From: CAZDKK01 sp964506245
Lineage (GTDB): Bacteria > Eisenbacteria > RBG-16-71-46 > CAIMUX01 > WJJG01
Assembly (NCBI GenBank): GCA_964506245.1
Contig: CAZDKK010000010.1
Location: 41,952-105,951, forward strand
Length of the DNA: 64,000 bases
Direction: 5' to 3'
Below, one piece after another: positions 33,163 to 42,253 of the stretch (its first letter is position 1; each line of letters opens with the position of its first letter). Both the position numbers and the translations under genes were made by a program. The notes beneath the pieces were generated by a model. That model was not told the origin of the DNA. It worked only from the letters and a program-made list of their open reading frames with translations, and did not search any database.

Positions 33163-35733
33163 CTACCGCACCCGGATCACCCTGCGCACCTGCTCGAAGG
33201 CGTCGCTCCGGCTCTCGAGCCGGTAGAAGTAGAGGCCCGAGGGCACCGGGTGACCACCATTGTCGCGGCCATCCCAGGTGACGCGGTGCCGTCCGCTCGG
33301 ACGCTGATCGCGCACCAGCGTCCGCACCACGCGGCCCTCGAGATCGAGAATGCTCAGCTCGATCTCCCCGTCCAGGGCGACGTCGTAGAGGATGAGGGTC
33401 CGATCGCGGAAGGGATTCGGTCCGCCCACGCTCAGGCCGGGACGCAGGGGCAGATCGATCTCTGTCTCGACGTCCGTGGTGGTGTTGGTGCCGAGCACGC
33501 GCACGTCATCGATGTACCAGCCTTCGACGGTCTCGGCCTCCGTGCTGCCGTCGCTGCCGAAGCGGAAGCGGAACTGGACCGTACCCTCGTATCCATCGAT
33601 CTCGAACACCGACTCGCGCCACGGCCAGTAGCCCGAGAAGACCGGGGTCTGGGGCGGGAACGGTCCGGGCGGTCTGCTCTCGCCGATGAGAAAGTCATAC
33701 CCGGTGGCGGGATAGAGCTGCGTCCACGGGCCGCCGTTGATCGAGGCCTCGACCAACCCGCCGTCGCGCGCCACCCCGAAATGGGCACCGGCCAGCTCAG
33801 CCTGGATGTAGTGCCAGAAGCGGAGCTGGGCGTGCTGCGCGAGCGGAATCACCGGTGACTCGAGCACGGCGTCGATCAGGTTGTCGTAGGCCATGCCCGA
33901 ATCGGGCGAGCCGCACTTCCAGCTCGTCGTACCGCCCGGGGTGTGGTTGCGCAGCGTGCTCAGGTGCCACGCGTCGCTGTAGCCAGCGATGCCGCTGGCG
34001 TGCGTCCAAGCGCCCGGGCCGCCCTCGAGCGGATCGAAGAAGCCGCCCACGGGGATCTCGAGCTTGATGCGCTTGGCAATGCCCCAGTCGGCGGTCAGGT
34101 CGAGATTGACGAAGAGGATCTCGGGGTTGGGCGTCTGTGGCGACACGCGCAGCTCGAAGGGCGGCGCGAGCGGCTCCAACGCGCCCATCGCCAGCGTGTC
34201 GATGCCCGCCAGCGGCTGCAGGATCTCGAGGTACGGAGAGAGCGCGACGAGCTGTCCCTGGATGCCGGTCGCCCCCACCGCGCCCTGGTTCGCGATCGAG
34301 GCGGACAGCGTGCCGTCCTCGCCCGGATCCAGACCGCCCCCGCCCGCATCGACGGCGATGGAGAGCGGGCAGGACAGGCTTGCGGAACGACCCGTCAGGG
34401 CGAAGGTGCGCGTCCAGATCACGGGCAGCGGGTCCCCGGCCGGCGCCACCTGCGCGTGGATCTCCAGGGAGAAGGTGGCCGTGAAATGGGTCGGCGCGGC
34501 GGGGTTCACGCGCAGGACGAAGGGCGAGAGCGGGGAACCGTATTGGTCGGGCAGCAGCGTCGGATAGAAGTTGACGCTGTCGAGCGCCGTGCACAGCGTG
34601 TCGATGGGGCTGAGCACGCCCCAGATCTGCGAGGCCGTGGTCCCGCCCGCGTTGAGCAAGATCGGCTCCACCTCGATCGTCTCGCCGCCGTTCGGGACGC
34701 GGTCGCCGTTGCCCTGGCTCTGCCCGAAGGCGTCGTCGTCGACCTTGATCTCCTCGAGCGCCAGCCAGCCAGTCGGCGGCGGGAAGATCGTGATGAAGCG
34801 GGGTGGATCGACCGGCGTGAAGATCGCCAGGGTCTTGGGCGGCACCAGGCTCCACCCGGTCGTGTCGGTACCCACCGCCTGCGAGGCCACGGTCCATCCC
34901 CCCGGGATCTGCTTGTACCTCAGCCGGTAGCGGGCATCGTTGGTGTTGTCGAAGCGCAGGGCGTAGAGCGTGTCGCCGCATGCCATGACCGAGTTGATCG
35001 ATGTGGTCGGCGCGCCGGCGTCGTACATGCGCAGAGCGGCGTCGCAGATGGCGTCGCTGTACCACAGGCTGCGGCCTCCGTGGCCGTCACCCTCCTCGAG
35101 CTGCTTGAGCACATAGAGAAAGAAGAGCTCGCTGTCGACGTAGGGGAGCTCGTAATCGGTCGGGTGCTTGTCCAGGTAGCCCGGCGTGCCGTCGTCCAGC
35201 AACGCCAGCATGACCGTGGGATTGACCGTGCCGTTGTGGGCGAGGCAGAAATCACCGCGCACGAAGGGATGCGGGTCGGGCCCGTTGCCGTGTCCACTCG
35301 ATGCCGCGCGCAGGTGCACGACCGCGCAGTGGGCATCCTGCTGGCACAGCTCGGCGGCCGCCAACCGATAGCGCATGTCGTATTCGTGGTTCGCCGGCGG
35401 CCCGGCGCGCAGGAGCTGCGGCCGCGTGAGGTTGGTGCCGCTCAGACCCTCGGCCCAGTAGGCGATGCCCCAGCCGTCACGGTTCGAGGACGCGAGCTTC
35501 ATCAGAGCATTCGTGCCGCTGACGAGCTGGTCGTACAACACCGAGTCGTCGGGCGCCGTGCCGATCATGCCCCAGAAGCGGCAGGCGTGATCCGGGGGTG
35601 GGGGCGTGAGCTGGCCGAAGGCGACCGAGACCGCCGCCCACGCCGCGAACAGACCGGCGGCCGCCGGACGCAGCGCGGCCGCGATCTGACCCCCCGGTCG
35701 CGGGCGGACCTGTCTGCACAGGCTGTGATTCAA
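33163..35733 (-). CDS. Exported class II glutamine amidotransferase-like (Ntn hydrolase) protein with FlgD-like sorting domain
   Basis: 856 residues from a TTG at 35733 with GGGAG six bases upstream; the open frame to 37029 overlaps the next gene and is spurious. A signal-peptide-like segment (GLFAAWAAVSVAFG) precedes a GATase_4-type domain: the candidate nucleophile is Cys in DHACRFWGMIG, with VHLRAASSG and FCLAHNGTVNP as the conserved Arg and Asn-Gly sites. The nucleophile must be N-terminal for activity, so cleavage just before it would be required. The rest (about 290-856) has two CARDB-like Ig modules, a jelly-roll module (GGLVEASINGGPW ... GWYIDDV) and the FlgD-like end. It lies 44 bp after the C25 peptidase gene. 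Confidence 0.75.
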   Translation of the reverse strand: MNHSLCRQVRPRPGGQIAAALRPAAAGLFAAWAAVSVAFGQLTPPPPDHACRFWGMIGTAPDDSVLYDQLVSGTNALMKLASSNRDGWGIAYWAEGLSGTNLTRPQLLRAGPPANHEYDMRYRLAAAELCQQDAHCAVVHLRAASSGHGNGPDPHPFVRGDFCLAHNGTVNPTVMLALLDDGTPGYLDKHPTDYELPYVDSELFFLYVLKQLEEGDGHGGRSLWYSDAICDAALRMYDAGAPTTSINSVMACGDTLYALRFDNTNDARYRLRYKQIPGGWTVASQAVGTDTTGWSLVPPKTLAIFTPVDPPRFITIFPPPTGWLALEEIKVDDDAFGQSQGNGDRVPNGGETIEVEPILLNAGGTTASQIWGVLSPIDTLCTALDSVNFYPTLLPDQYGSPLSPFVLRVNPAAPTHFTATFSLEIHAQVAPAGDPLPVIWTRTFALTGRSASLSCPLSIAVDAGGGGLDPGEDGTLSASIANQGAVGATGIQGQLVALSPYLEILQPLAGIDTLAMGALEPLAPPFELRVSPQTPNPEILFVNLDLTADWGIAKRIKLEIPVGGFFDPLEGGPGAWTHASGIAGYSDAWHLSTLRNHTPGGTTSWKCGSPDSGMAYDNLIDAVLESPVIPLAQHAQLRFWHYIQAELAGAHFGVARDGGLVEASINGGPWTQLYPATGYDFLIGESRPPGPFPPQTPVFSGYWPWRESVFEIDGYEGTVQFRFRFGSDGSTEAETVEGWYIDDVRVLGTNTTTDVETEIDLPLRPGLSVGGPNPFRDRTLILYDVALDGEIELSILDLEGRVVRTLVRDQRPSGRHRVTWDGRDNGGHPVPSGLYFYRLESRSDAFEQVRRVIRVR

Positions 35734-35777
35734 CGGCGTCTCCCGATGCGGATGGCCCCTACGGGGCCGTCGCGCGC

Positions 35778-38700
35778 TCACCGCACCAAGGTCATCTTGC
35801 GCACCTGCTGGCTGTCGCCCTCCTCGAGGCGATAGAAGTAGATGCCCGCGGGCTGCGGGCGCCCGCCGGCATCGAGCCCGCTCCAGGCGACATCGTGGCG
35901 GCCGGCCGCCAGTCGCTCGTCGATCAGCGTGCAGACCACGCGTCCCTGCAGGTCGAGCACGCTCAAACGCACCTCGCCCGCGCGCGGCAGCTCGAAGGCG
36001 ATCCGGGTCGTGGGGGCGCAGGGATTCGGGCGGTTCGCGAGCAGCACCGGCCGCGCCAGGCCCGCGCTTGCGGGACCCTCGACCGCGCTCGCCGGCGAGG
36101 AGGAATGGACCTCGACGTCGTCGATGTACCAGCCCTCCATCGCGTCGGCCCCGTCGCTGCCGAAACGGAAGCGGAAGCGGGCCGAGCCGACCACACCCTG
36201 GAGGGTGAAGGTCTCCTGCTGCCAGCCGTGCGAGCCGGAGAAGACCGGCGTGTCGGCCGGGAACGGCCCCGGGGTGCTGCCGGTGCGGATCAGGTACGGG
36301 TAGCCGCCATCGGGGTCGATGCGCGTCCAGGCCCCTCCGTCGAGCGACATCTCCACCAGCCCACCGTCGTAGCAGCGGCCGGGATAGGCGGAGCTCACCT
36401 CGGCCTCGATCCAGTGCCAGAAGGTGAGGACCGTGGTCTCGGCGATCTCGATCGCCTCCGTCTCGAGTGCGCCGTCGGCGAGGTTCGCGTAATCGCCCGA
36501 GCCCGTGTCCCCGAACTTCCAGCTGTGGCTGCCTCCGGCCGTGTGGTTGCGCTGGCTGGAGAGATGCCACTGATCGTTGAACGACGGGGTCACGACCGCG
36601 TGCGTCCAAGCACCTTCGCCCGCTTCCATGTCGTCGGCGAAGCCGCCGACCCCGATCGGGGCCGTCAGATCGATCGCGAGGTCCCAGTCGGCCGAGACCG
36701 CCAGGCGGCAGTAGACCGTGCCCGGCGATGGCGCCCAGGGCTCGAGACTGACCTCGAAGGCGGGCGCGAGCGCGACCTCCCCGCCGATGGGGATCGCCGC
36801 CGCACCACCCTGCGCCTGGGTCACGATCAGGCCACCCCCGCCCCCGAAGAGCGTGGCGGCCACGGCCGTCGCGCTGCGGTGACCGCTGTTGCTCAGGCGC
36901 ACCGTCACCAGCGCGGCCTCGCCCGGGTCGAGGCAGTGGTCGCCGTCGCCACCGGCCGCGTCGTCGATCTCCAGGGTCGCGATGGCCAGCGCGGGCGCGT
37001 CGGCCACGTAGGTGAAGGTCCCGGTCCACAACCCCGAGCCGGCGTCGCGGATCTCGAGCGCGAAGGCGAGCGCCTCCTGGTCGGGGCAGTTGCCGTCGAT
37101 CCGGAACGTGAAGTGGTCCCCGCCTTGGCCGCCCACCGCTGCGCCGCCAGGGATCGAGCCGTAGATGGCGGTCGCATCGGTGATCTCCACCTCGGGGTTG
37201 GGGCAGGTCAGCGTGGCGTGAACGCCGTCGATCGGCGCGTTCCAGACGTTCTGCAGGGTAACGGTGAGCTCGATCGTCTCACCGGCGTCGCAGTCGCCGT
37301 CATCGTTGCCGCCCGGGCCATCATCGATCGCGTGCTCGTCGATCACGATGAACGGGCCGTTGGGCACGATCGGGAAGGTCACCTCGGTCACGAGCAGGTC
37401 GGCATCCGAGACCACCAGGTGCATCGTCCCGGGGTGGGTCGGGGCGACCGCCAGCGTGGCGGCCCCGGTCTCGCCGGTGACGCCGAAGCCGTAGCAGGTG
37501 CCCAGCTCATCCCGCAGGCAGACGCGAGCGCCCGCCACCGGCAGGCCGGCGGCGGAGATGGTGACATCGTAGTCGGTCATGCCGAGCACGAAGACCCCGG
37601 CGTGATCGATCTGGGGCGTGCGGGGGCGAGCGGTCCAGATCGGCATGGACGGATCGCCGAAGGCCGTGACCTCGTAGTGCACCCAGCGGTTCGACTCGTA
37701 CTCGATGTACGGCACGTTGTCGGCGCGCGAGTCGTCATTGGCAGCGGCCAGCTCGTTCAGCCCCTCGGAGAAGAGCGCGTCGACGAACTGGCGGTGGTAG
37801 TACTGCGAGGAGCCGTTGGTCGTATAGTGCACGCCGAAGCCGTAGCGCGTGTTGCCGACCCAGGCCACGAACCCGTTCACGGCGTACACGAACTCCTCGA
37901 GGATGGCGTCGGCCTCGTCGAAGGCCCCCGCATGGCACCCCTGGGAGTAGCCGATGCTGTAGGTGTGCGTGATGCCGTTGGCGGTAAAGGAGGGGATGTC
38001 GGAGGTGTAGACCTTGACGTCGTAGGAATCGTTCGCGTGGCCCAGGTGGTGGGCCATGTGGCACCCGTTCGACATCTCGTTGATGAAGTCGCTGCCGCTC
38101 CAGCTCCCCGTCTCCTCATAGTAGGTCGTGGTGTCCCAGGTGAGCGGGACGCCCGCGGTGGTGTAGCCCCACGTGCTCGCGCCCAGGCGGATCTCCTCCA
38201 TGTACCAGTCGCCGTAGGTGCCCTCCCAGAGGTACTCACCGTAGAAGCTGGCGGACTCCACCTCGTTGACGACCGGCTGGCGCTCGTAGCGAATCACCTT
38301 GTTGATGTAGTTCTGGGCCTCGGTCGCGTTGTCGGCGCAGACGCGGCCCACGTGGATGTCGGGCACGAGGTCGGCCTCCCCGACCTCACCCCAGCGGTCG
38401 TCGTTGTCGTCGTTCCAGGTGCCGTCCAACCCCCCGTAGTAGAGCTCGCAGCACAGGTCGTTGGTCTCCATGGGGGTGCCTTCGTCGATCACATAGCAGT
38501 AGCAGTCGCGATCGGGGACGACGTCATAGTCACCGGCCAGGAAGATGTACTCGCTTTCCCAGTTCTGGTAGGCGTCGAGAATGAAGTTGCGCAGGCGCTC
38601 CTGGTTGTCGCGCCCCGTGTAGCTCGCGTAGATCTCGGGGACCGTGACGACAATCGAGGGCAACCCCTTGGCCGTGCGATCGGCTGCCAGCGGCGCGTAG

Positions 38701-39461
38701 ACGGGGGCGAGAGCCTCGCTCGTCACGATGACGTGGAGATAGGTGTCGGCCGGGTTCACGATCGTGCGTCCGTCCCCCTCCGACGGACGCGCGAAGAGGG
38801 CCGGCAGGTACCGAGCGACCATCTCGGGGTTGTCGGTGTTCTGCGCGAGCCAGGTGCGGGTCTGCGGATCGTCGCGGAAGGTGACGGCCGCGCGCGCGCG
38901 GGCGCTCGCGTCGGGCGCTGTCGTGATCTCGACCCTGAGCTGGGCGACAAACTCAACCTCCCGCGCGGCGGGCCGCGCACGCAGCGGGAAGAGCTGCACG
39001 TAGGCGATGCGGTGGCCGCGGTAGGTCTCCACGCGGGCCAGCCGCCCAACCCCGGCGGGGAAGGGATCGTTCGATCCGTAGATGGCCTCCTTGGGGCCGG
39101 TCAGCGCCACCGGGCCCTCGAAGGAGATGGGGTATTCCTTCTGGGCCGGTGCCGGCAGGTGCCCGGAGATCTCCGCGGTTGCCTCGGCGATGACCCGCAC
39201 GTCCACGACCTCTTCGCCGGGCGGCAGCAGGATCCGCGCGGAGCCGATGGGCAGGAGTGGTTCGCCCGCCTGACCGAGGGTGCGCGTGCCGGGGATCGTG
39301 GGGATCTCGTGGCCGGGCGCGAACGGCGCGCTCTCCCAGCGCGGAGGGGCAAAGGTGTAGTGGAGACTCAGCTCCTCGGCTGTTGCGGGGGTGAGTGCGA
39401 GCGCGATCGTTGCGAGTCCGATGAGCAGACAGGCTGCAGCGGACGCCCTGCGGGACCTCAT
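35778..39461 (-). CDS. Exported gingipain-like cysteine peptidase (family C25) with sorting domain
   Basis: 1227 residues from ATG 39461 (AAGGAAGGAG upstream; signal peptide ACLLIGLATIALALTPATA). A propeptide-like region is followed by a C25 domain with NGCHMAHHLGHAND (catalytic His about 475) and SIGYSQGCHAGAFDEAD (catalytic Cys about 508), both matching the family dyad. Then come an Ig-like domain, two CARDB-like modules, a jelly-roll module ending GWYIDDVEV, and a FlgD-like C-terminus ending MTLVR. It should act outside the cell as an Arg/Lys-type or related endopeptidase; specificity is not readable. Its second half is homologous to the downstream amidotransferase-like protein. Confidence 0.85.
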   Translation of the reverse strand: MRSRRASAAACLLIGLATIALALTPATAEELSLHYTFAPPRWESAPFAPGHEIPTIPGTRTLGQAGEPLLPIGSARILLPPGEEVVDVRVIAEATAEISGHLPAPAQKEYPISFEGPVALTGPKEAIYGSNDPFPAGVGRLARVETYRGHRIAYVQLFPLRARPAAREVEFVAQLRVEITTAPDASARARAAVTFRDDPQTRTWLAQNTDNPEMVARYLPALFARPSEGDGRTIVNPADTYLHVIVTSEALAPVYAPLAADRTAKGLPSIVVTVPEIYASYTGRDNQERLRNFILDAYQNWESEYIFLAGDYDVVPDRDCYCYVIDEGTPMETNDLCCELYYGGLDGTWNDDNDDRWGEVGEADLVPDIHVGRVCADNATEAQNYINKVIRYERQPVVNEVESASFYGEYLWEGTYGDWYMEEIRLGASTWGYTTAGVPLTWDTTTYYEETGSWSGSDFINEMSNGCHMAHHLGHANDSYDVKVYTSDIPSFTANGITHTYSIGYSQGCHAGAFDEADAILEEFVYAVNGFVAWVGNTRYGFGVHYTTNGSSQYYHRQFVDALFSEGLNELAAANDDSRADNVPYIEYESNRWVHYEVTAFGDPSMPIWTARPRTPQIDHAGVFVLGMTDYDVTISAAGLPVAGARVCLRDELGTCYGFGVTGETGAATLAVAPTHPGTMHLVVSDADLLVTEVTFPIVPNGPFIVIDEHAIDDGPGGNDDGDCDAGETIELTVTLQNVWNAPIDGVHATLTCPNPEVEITDATAIYGSIPGGAAVGGQGGDHFTFRIDGNCPDQEALAFALEIRDAGSGLWTGTFTYVADAPALAIATLEIDDAAGGDGDHCLDPGEAALVTVRLSNSGHRSATAVAATLFGGGGGLIVTQAQGGAAAIPIGGEVALAPAFEVSLEPWAPSPGTVYCRLAVSADWDLAIDLTAPIGVGGFADDMEAGEGAWTHAVVTPSFNDQWHLSSQRNHTAGGSHSWKFGDTGSGDYANLADGALETEAIEIAETTVLTFWHWIEAEVSSAYPGRCYDGGLVEMSLDGGAWTRIDPDGGYPYLIRTGSTPGPFPADTPVFSGSHGWQQETFTLQGVVGSARFRFRFGSDGADAMEGWYIDDVEVHSSSPASAVEGPASAGLARPVLLANRPNPCAPTTRIAFELPRAGEVRLSVLDLQGRVVCTLIDERLAAGRHDVAWSGLDAGGRPQPAGIYFYRLEEGDSQQVRKMTLVR

Positions 39462-39647
39462 GCGTGGCTCCTTCCTTCGTGTGGACCCTCGGCCGGGGGG
39501 TCCTGCGCCCGCACCCGGGGCAAGCGCGTGCGGGCTGAGAAGATAACCCGGGCACACCCATACCGCACCCTCCCGTCCGCTTGTGGCGGAAGGAGCGGAA
39601 CTCGAGAAGATTGTATCACATGTGGGTGCCGCCGGCGCGAGGCCGCG

Positions 39648-40865
39648 CTACTCGGTGTGCCGAACCACGTGGACCTGACGGTTCTCCTGTGGCATCGACG
39701 CCGCCGGACGCAGCAGCGCCAGCGTGGCCGTATGCATGTGGAGATAGTTGAGCCCGTGGATGGGGCCGATCTCGCCGGCGCTCAGGAGCCCGGCCATCGG
39801 TACCCGGTAGCCCAGCGTCCGGATGATCTGCTGAATGGGCTGCCCTTCGCTGGCCCCCACGCGCGGCCAGCTCCCCACCAGGAAGCCCCCGGCGGCCGGA
39901 GAATCGACGATCTGGGGCAGGAGCAGCATCTGGAGATCCTCGGCCAGCGTGTCATCCCAGGCGTGGAAGCGGATCGTCCTGCCCACGCCGACCTCGCCGG
40001 CCAGCGAGATGGTCCCTTCCTTCTGGTCGATCGCCACGACCGGCCGGATCAGGAAGTTGCCGCGACCTTGCTCCGCCCCGGCGTCGCGGACGGCTTGGCC
40101 GAACATGAGGCCTTCCTGGAGCAGGTGCTGTTCCTCGGACGGCAGCCCCGCGACCATGTCCTGGAGCGCCCGCATGGCCGGAATGCCGTTCAGCTCCTGG
40201 ATGACGTTGCGCTCGGCCTTGGTGACGATGAAGCTGCGGCCGATCGGGCGACAGCCCTGGGACACGATCACGTCTGCGCGGAGATTGCCCGCGAGAGCAA
40301 GCCCGACGAGACCGCTGCGCCGCAACGCGTCGTTGAGCACCAGCACGTTGAAGCCCGGCCGGCGCCCGCCGCTGGCCAGGCCGCCGATGACGGGCACGCC
40401 CGGCGCCAGCATGTTGAGCGAGTCGAGCAGCTCGCCCACGGGCGTGCTGAACGGATCGGCCAGGAGGATCATGAGTTGGGGATCGGGGACCAGCTCCAGC
40501 AGATCGCGCCACTTCTCGAGCGCCACCTCGGGTTCGGCCAGGTTCTCCAGCTCCATCAGCACGGGCGCGATCTTCACGCCCGGCAGCTCGCCAGCCATGA
40601 CGGTCATGGCCCCGCGATCGGTCGAGCGCCCCGCGGAGTGGATGATCCCCGCGGCGGTGGCGCCGAGGATCTGAGCCTGCGGCCAGACCTCGCGCAGGAC
40701 CTCGACGACCTCGCGCATGCGGCGGGCGTGGTCCTGCGTGGCGAAGAGCAGCAGCAGATCGGGGGTCACCCCGTCATCGACCAGGTGCGTTTCGAGGGCG
40801 GCGACGATCTCCCGGATCGCGCCCAGCGAATGCCGCTGGTGGGATGTGACCGAGATGAATCTCAT
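39648..40865 (-). CDS. Stand-alone FIST sensory domain protein
   Basis: 405 residues from ATG 40865, no strong ribosome site. The N-terminal FIST region (TPDLLLLFATQDHARRM, ILGATAAGIIHS) and FIST_C region (HAWDDTLAEDLQMLL, GLLSAGEIGPIHGLNYLHMH) cover the whole protein, with no kinase, cyclase or HTH attached. FIST domains bind small ligands, probably amino acids, in signal proteins. No membrane segment or signal peptide is present, so it should be cytoplasmic. The output partner is not evident. Confidence 0.82.
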   Translation of the reverse strand: MRFISVTSHQRHSLGAIREIVAALETHLVDDGVTPDLLLLFATQDHARRMREVVEVLREVWPQAQILGATAAGIIHSAGRSTDRGAMTVMAGELPGVKIAPVLMELENLAEPEVALEKWRDLLELVPDPQLMILLADPFSTPVGELLDSLNMLAPGVPVIGGLASGGRRPGFNVLVLNDALRRSGLVGLALAGNLRADVIVSQGCRPIGRSFIVTKAERNVIQELNGIPAMRALQDMVAGLPSEEQHLLQEGLMFGQAVRDAGAEQGRGNFLIRPVVAIDQKEGTISLAGEVGVGRTIRFHAWDDTLAEDLQMLLLPQIVDSPAAGGFLVGSWPRVGASEGQPIQQIIRTLGYRVPMAGLLSAGEIGPIHGLNYLHMHTATLALLRPAASMPQENRQVHVVRHTE

Positions 40866-41091
40866 GACCCGTGACCCCTGACGCGCCCCGCCGTTCTCCT
40901 CGTTCCCGCGGACGGCCGCCCGACCTCATCTATAGCATAACTACCAACACCGCGACCCGCCCAAGGTTCTTGCGCCCGGGGCCGAGGGAATCCGACCGGG
41001 GAGGGCCGGGTTCACCAGGTCCTTCCCGCGCTCCCGAGGCAGTTGACGTGCGTCCCCGCGCGCCCGCGGGGGGCCAACCCCGCAGTCTACC

Positions 41092-42246
41092 CTACGGAGC
41101 GCGACGCGCGCAGGTGCCCCGCGCCTCCTCGCCCGCCAGCAGCTCCAGCAAGAAGCCGGCCACCTGCGCGGCCCCCGAGGGGCGGCCATCGAGTCGCGGC
41201 AGGCTGAGCAACTCCTCCAGGCAGCCGATCCAGCTCCCGTCCTCGAATGCCCCCGGCGCGATCGGCACGCCCTGCATGTGCATCTCGGCGAACGCCTGCA
41301 GGCAGCGGCTTTCGGGAAACCGCGACCGCGTCACAAAGCCGAACGGGGTGCCGGCGCAGTAGACCTCGGCCAGCGTGCTGTACCCGAGCTTGCCGACGAC
41401 TGCGTCGGCGGCTCGGATCAGATCGGGGTGGTAATAGGCCTCGCTCCAGGGCAACAGCGTGACATTGTTCCACGACTCGACGGCGGGCACGTGGCTGGGC
41501 ACCAGGAACTGCACCTGCGCGCACTCCGGCAGCCGTCGCAGCGCCGGGTGATCAGCGGCCAGACCGCCCATGGAGACGAGGACCGCGGGACGATCCTCCG
41601 CCAGCCCCAGGGCACGGCGCTGCTCAGCCCGCCCGGTTCGTCCCGCGCGGCTGACCGGGGCGGCGAACAGATCCGGCCGCGCCCGGCGACAGATGGGCTC
41701 GGTCTGAACGTGGAAGTCGGTGCTTTCGAACAGGGTGCGCAGGTAGGTGCTGTGGCGACGCAGGGCCGGGAGCTCCCGCTCGTAGGCGGCGTAGACCCAG
41801 TCCCAGGTGAAGTTCTCCTGCAGCACCACTGGCCGGCCCGCTCGCCGCCCCGCCGCGATGCCGAGCGGGGCGATGTCGCTCACCACCAGACAGCAGCCGA
41901 GCGCCACCAGGTGTGCCGCGAGCCCGTCGACCCGGTCGAAGCGGTCGAGCGGGTAGAATGTGTCGAGCGCCGCCAGGGTCGCCGGCGCGTCCTCCTGCAG
42001 GGGTGTCCGCTGCACGAGCCCGATGTCGGTCACCACCTCGTGGTAGCCGAAGGTCCCGGGCAGCGTCTCGGCGAACAACCAGCGGGGTGCGGTCGTGAAG
42101 ATCTCGCACCGCACCTCGGGGCGCTGCGCCTGGATCTCCGCCATCACGGCGGCGCACCGCGTCGCGTGGCCGAAGCCGTGCGGCGTGATGAAGAAGGCGA
42201 TGGCGGGGCCCGGCCCGGCGCGCATGGATCCGTCGCTTCCCTCCAT
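41092..42246 (-). CDS. Glycosyltransferase-like protein (GT-B/MurG-like fold)
   Basis: 384 residues from ATG 42246, chosen for the AGGGA site six bases upstream; ATG 42261 would overlap the upstream gene and lacks one. The N-terminus FFITPHGFGHATRCAAVMAEI resembles the Gly-rich loop of GT-B enzymes. The C-terminal half has a nucleotide-sugar-binding-like part: VLVSMGGLAADHPAL and ADAVVGKLGYSTLAEVYCAGTPFGFV. UDP-sugar transfer or a related activity is likely; the acceptor is unknown. It is the third gene of the GntR / band-7 operon. Confidence 0.7.
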   Translation of the reverse strand: MEGSDGSMRAGPGPAIAFFITPHGFGHATRCAAVMAEIQAQRPEVRCEIFTTAPRWLFAETLPGTFGYHEVVTDIGLVQRTPLQEDAPATLAALDTFYPLDRFDRVDGLAAHLVALGCCLVVSDIAPLGIAAGRRAGRPVVLQENFTWDWVYAAYERELPALRRHSTYLRTLFESTDFHVQTEPICRRARPDLFAAPVSRAGRTGRAEQRRALGLAEDRPAVLVSMGGLAADHPALRRLPECAQVQFLVPSHVPAVESWNNVTLLPWSEAYYHPDLIRAADAVVGKLGYSTLAEVYCAGTPFGFVTRSRFPESRCLQAFAEMHMQGVPIAPGAFEDGSWIGCLEELLSLPRLDGRPSGAAQVAGFLLELLAGEEARGTCARRAP

Positions 42247-42253
42247 GGCATCC

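Noticed and set aside
33163..37029. Longer N-terminal extension of the amidotransferase-like protein
   Set aside because: The extension reads through the C25 peptidase gene in another frame. The TTG at 35733 has a ribosome site and a signal peptide directly after it.
35895..40874. Very long open frame (1659 codons) on the plus strand
   Set aside because: It is antisense to the C25 peptidase and FIST genes, which have ribosome sites and clear domains. Long antisense frames are common in high-GC genes, and its translation is low-complexity Arg/Gly/Val-rich.
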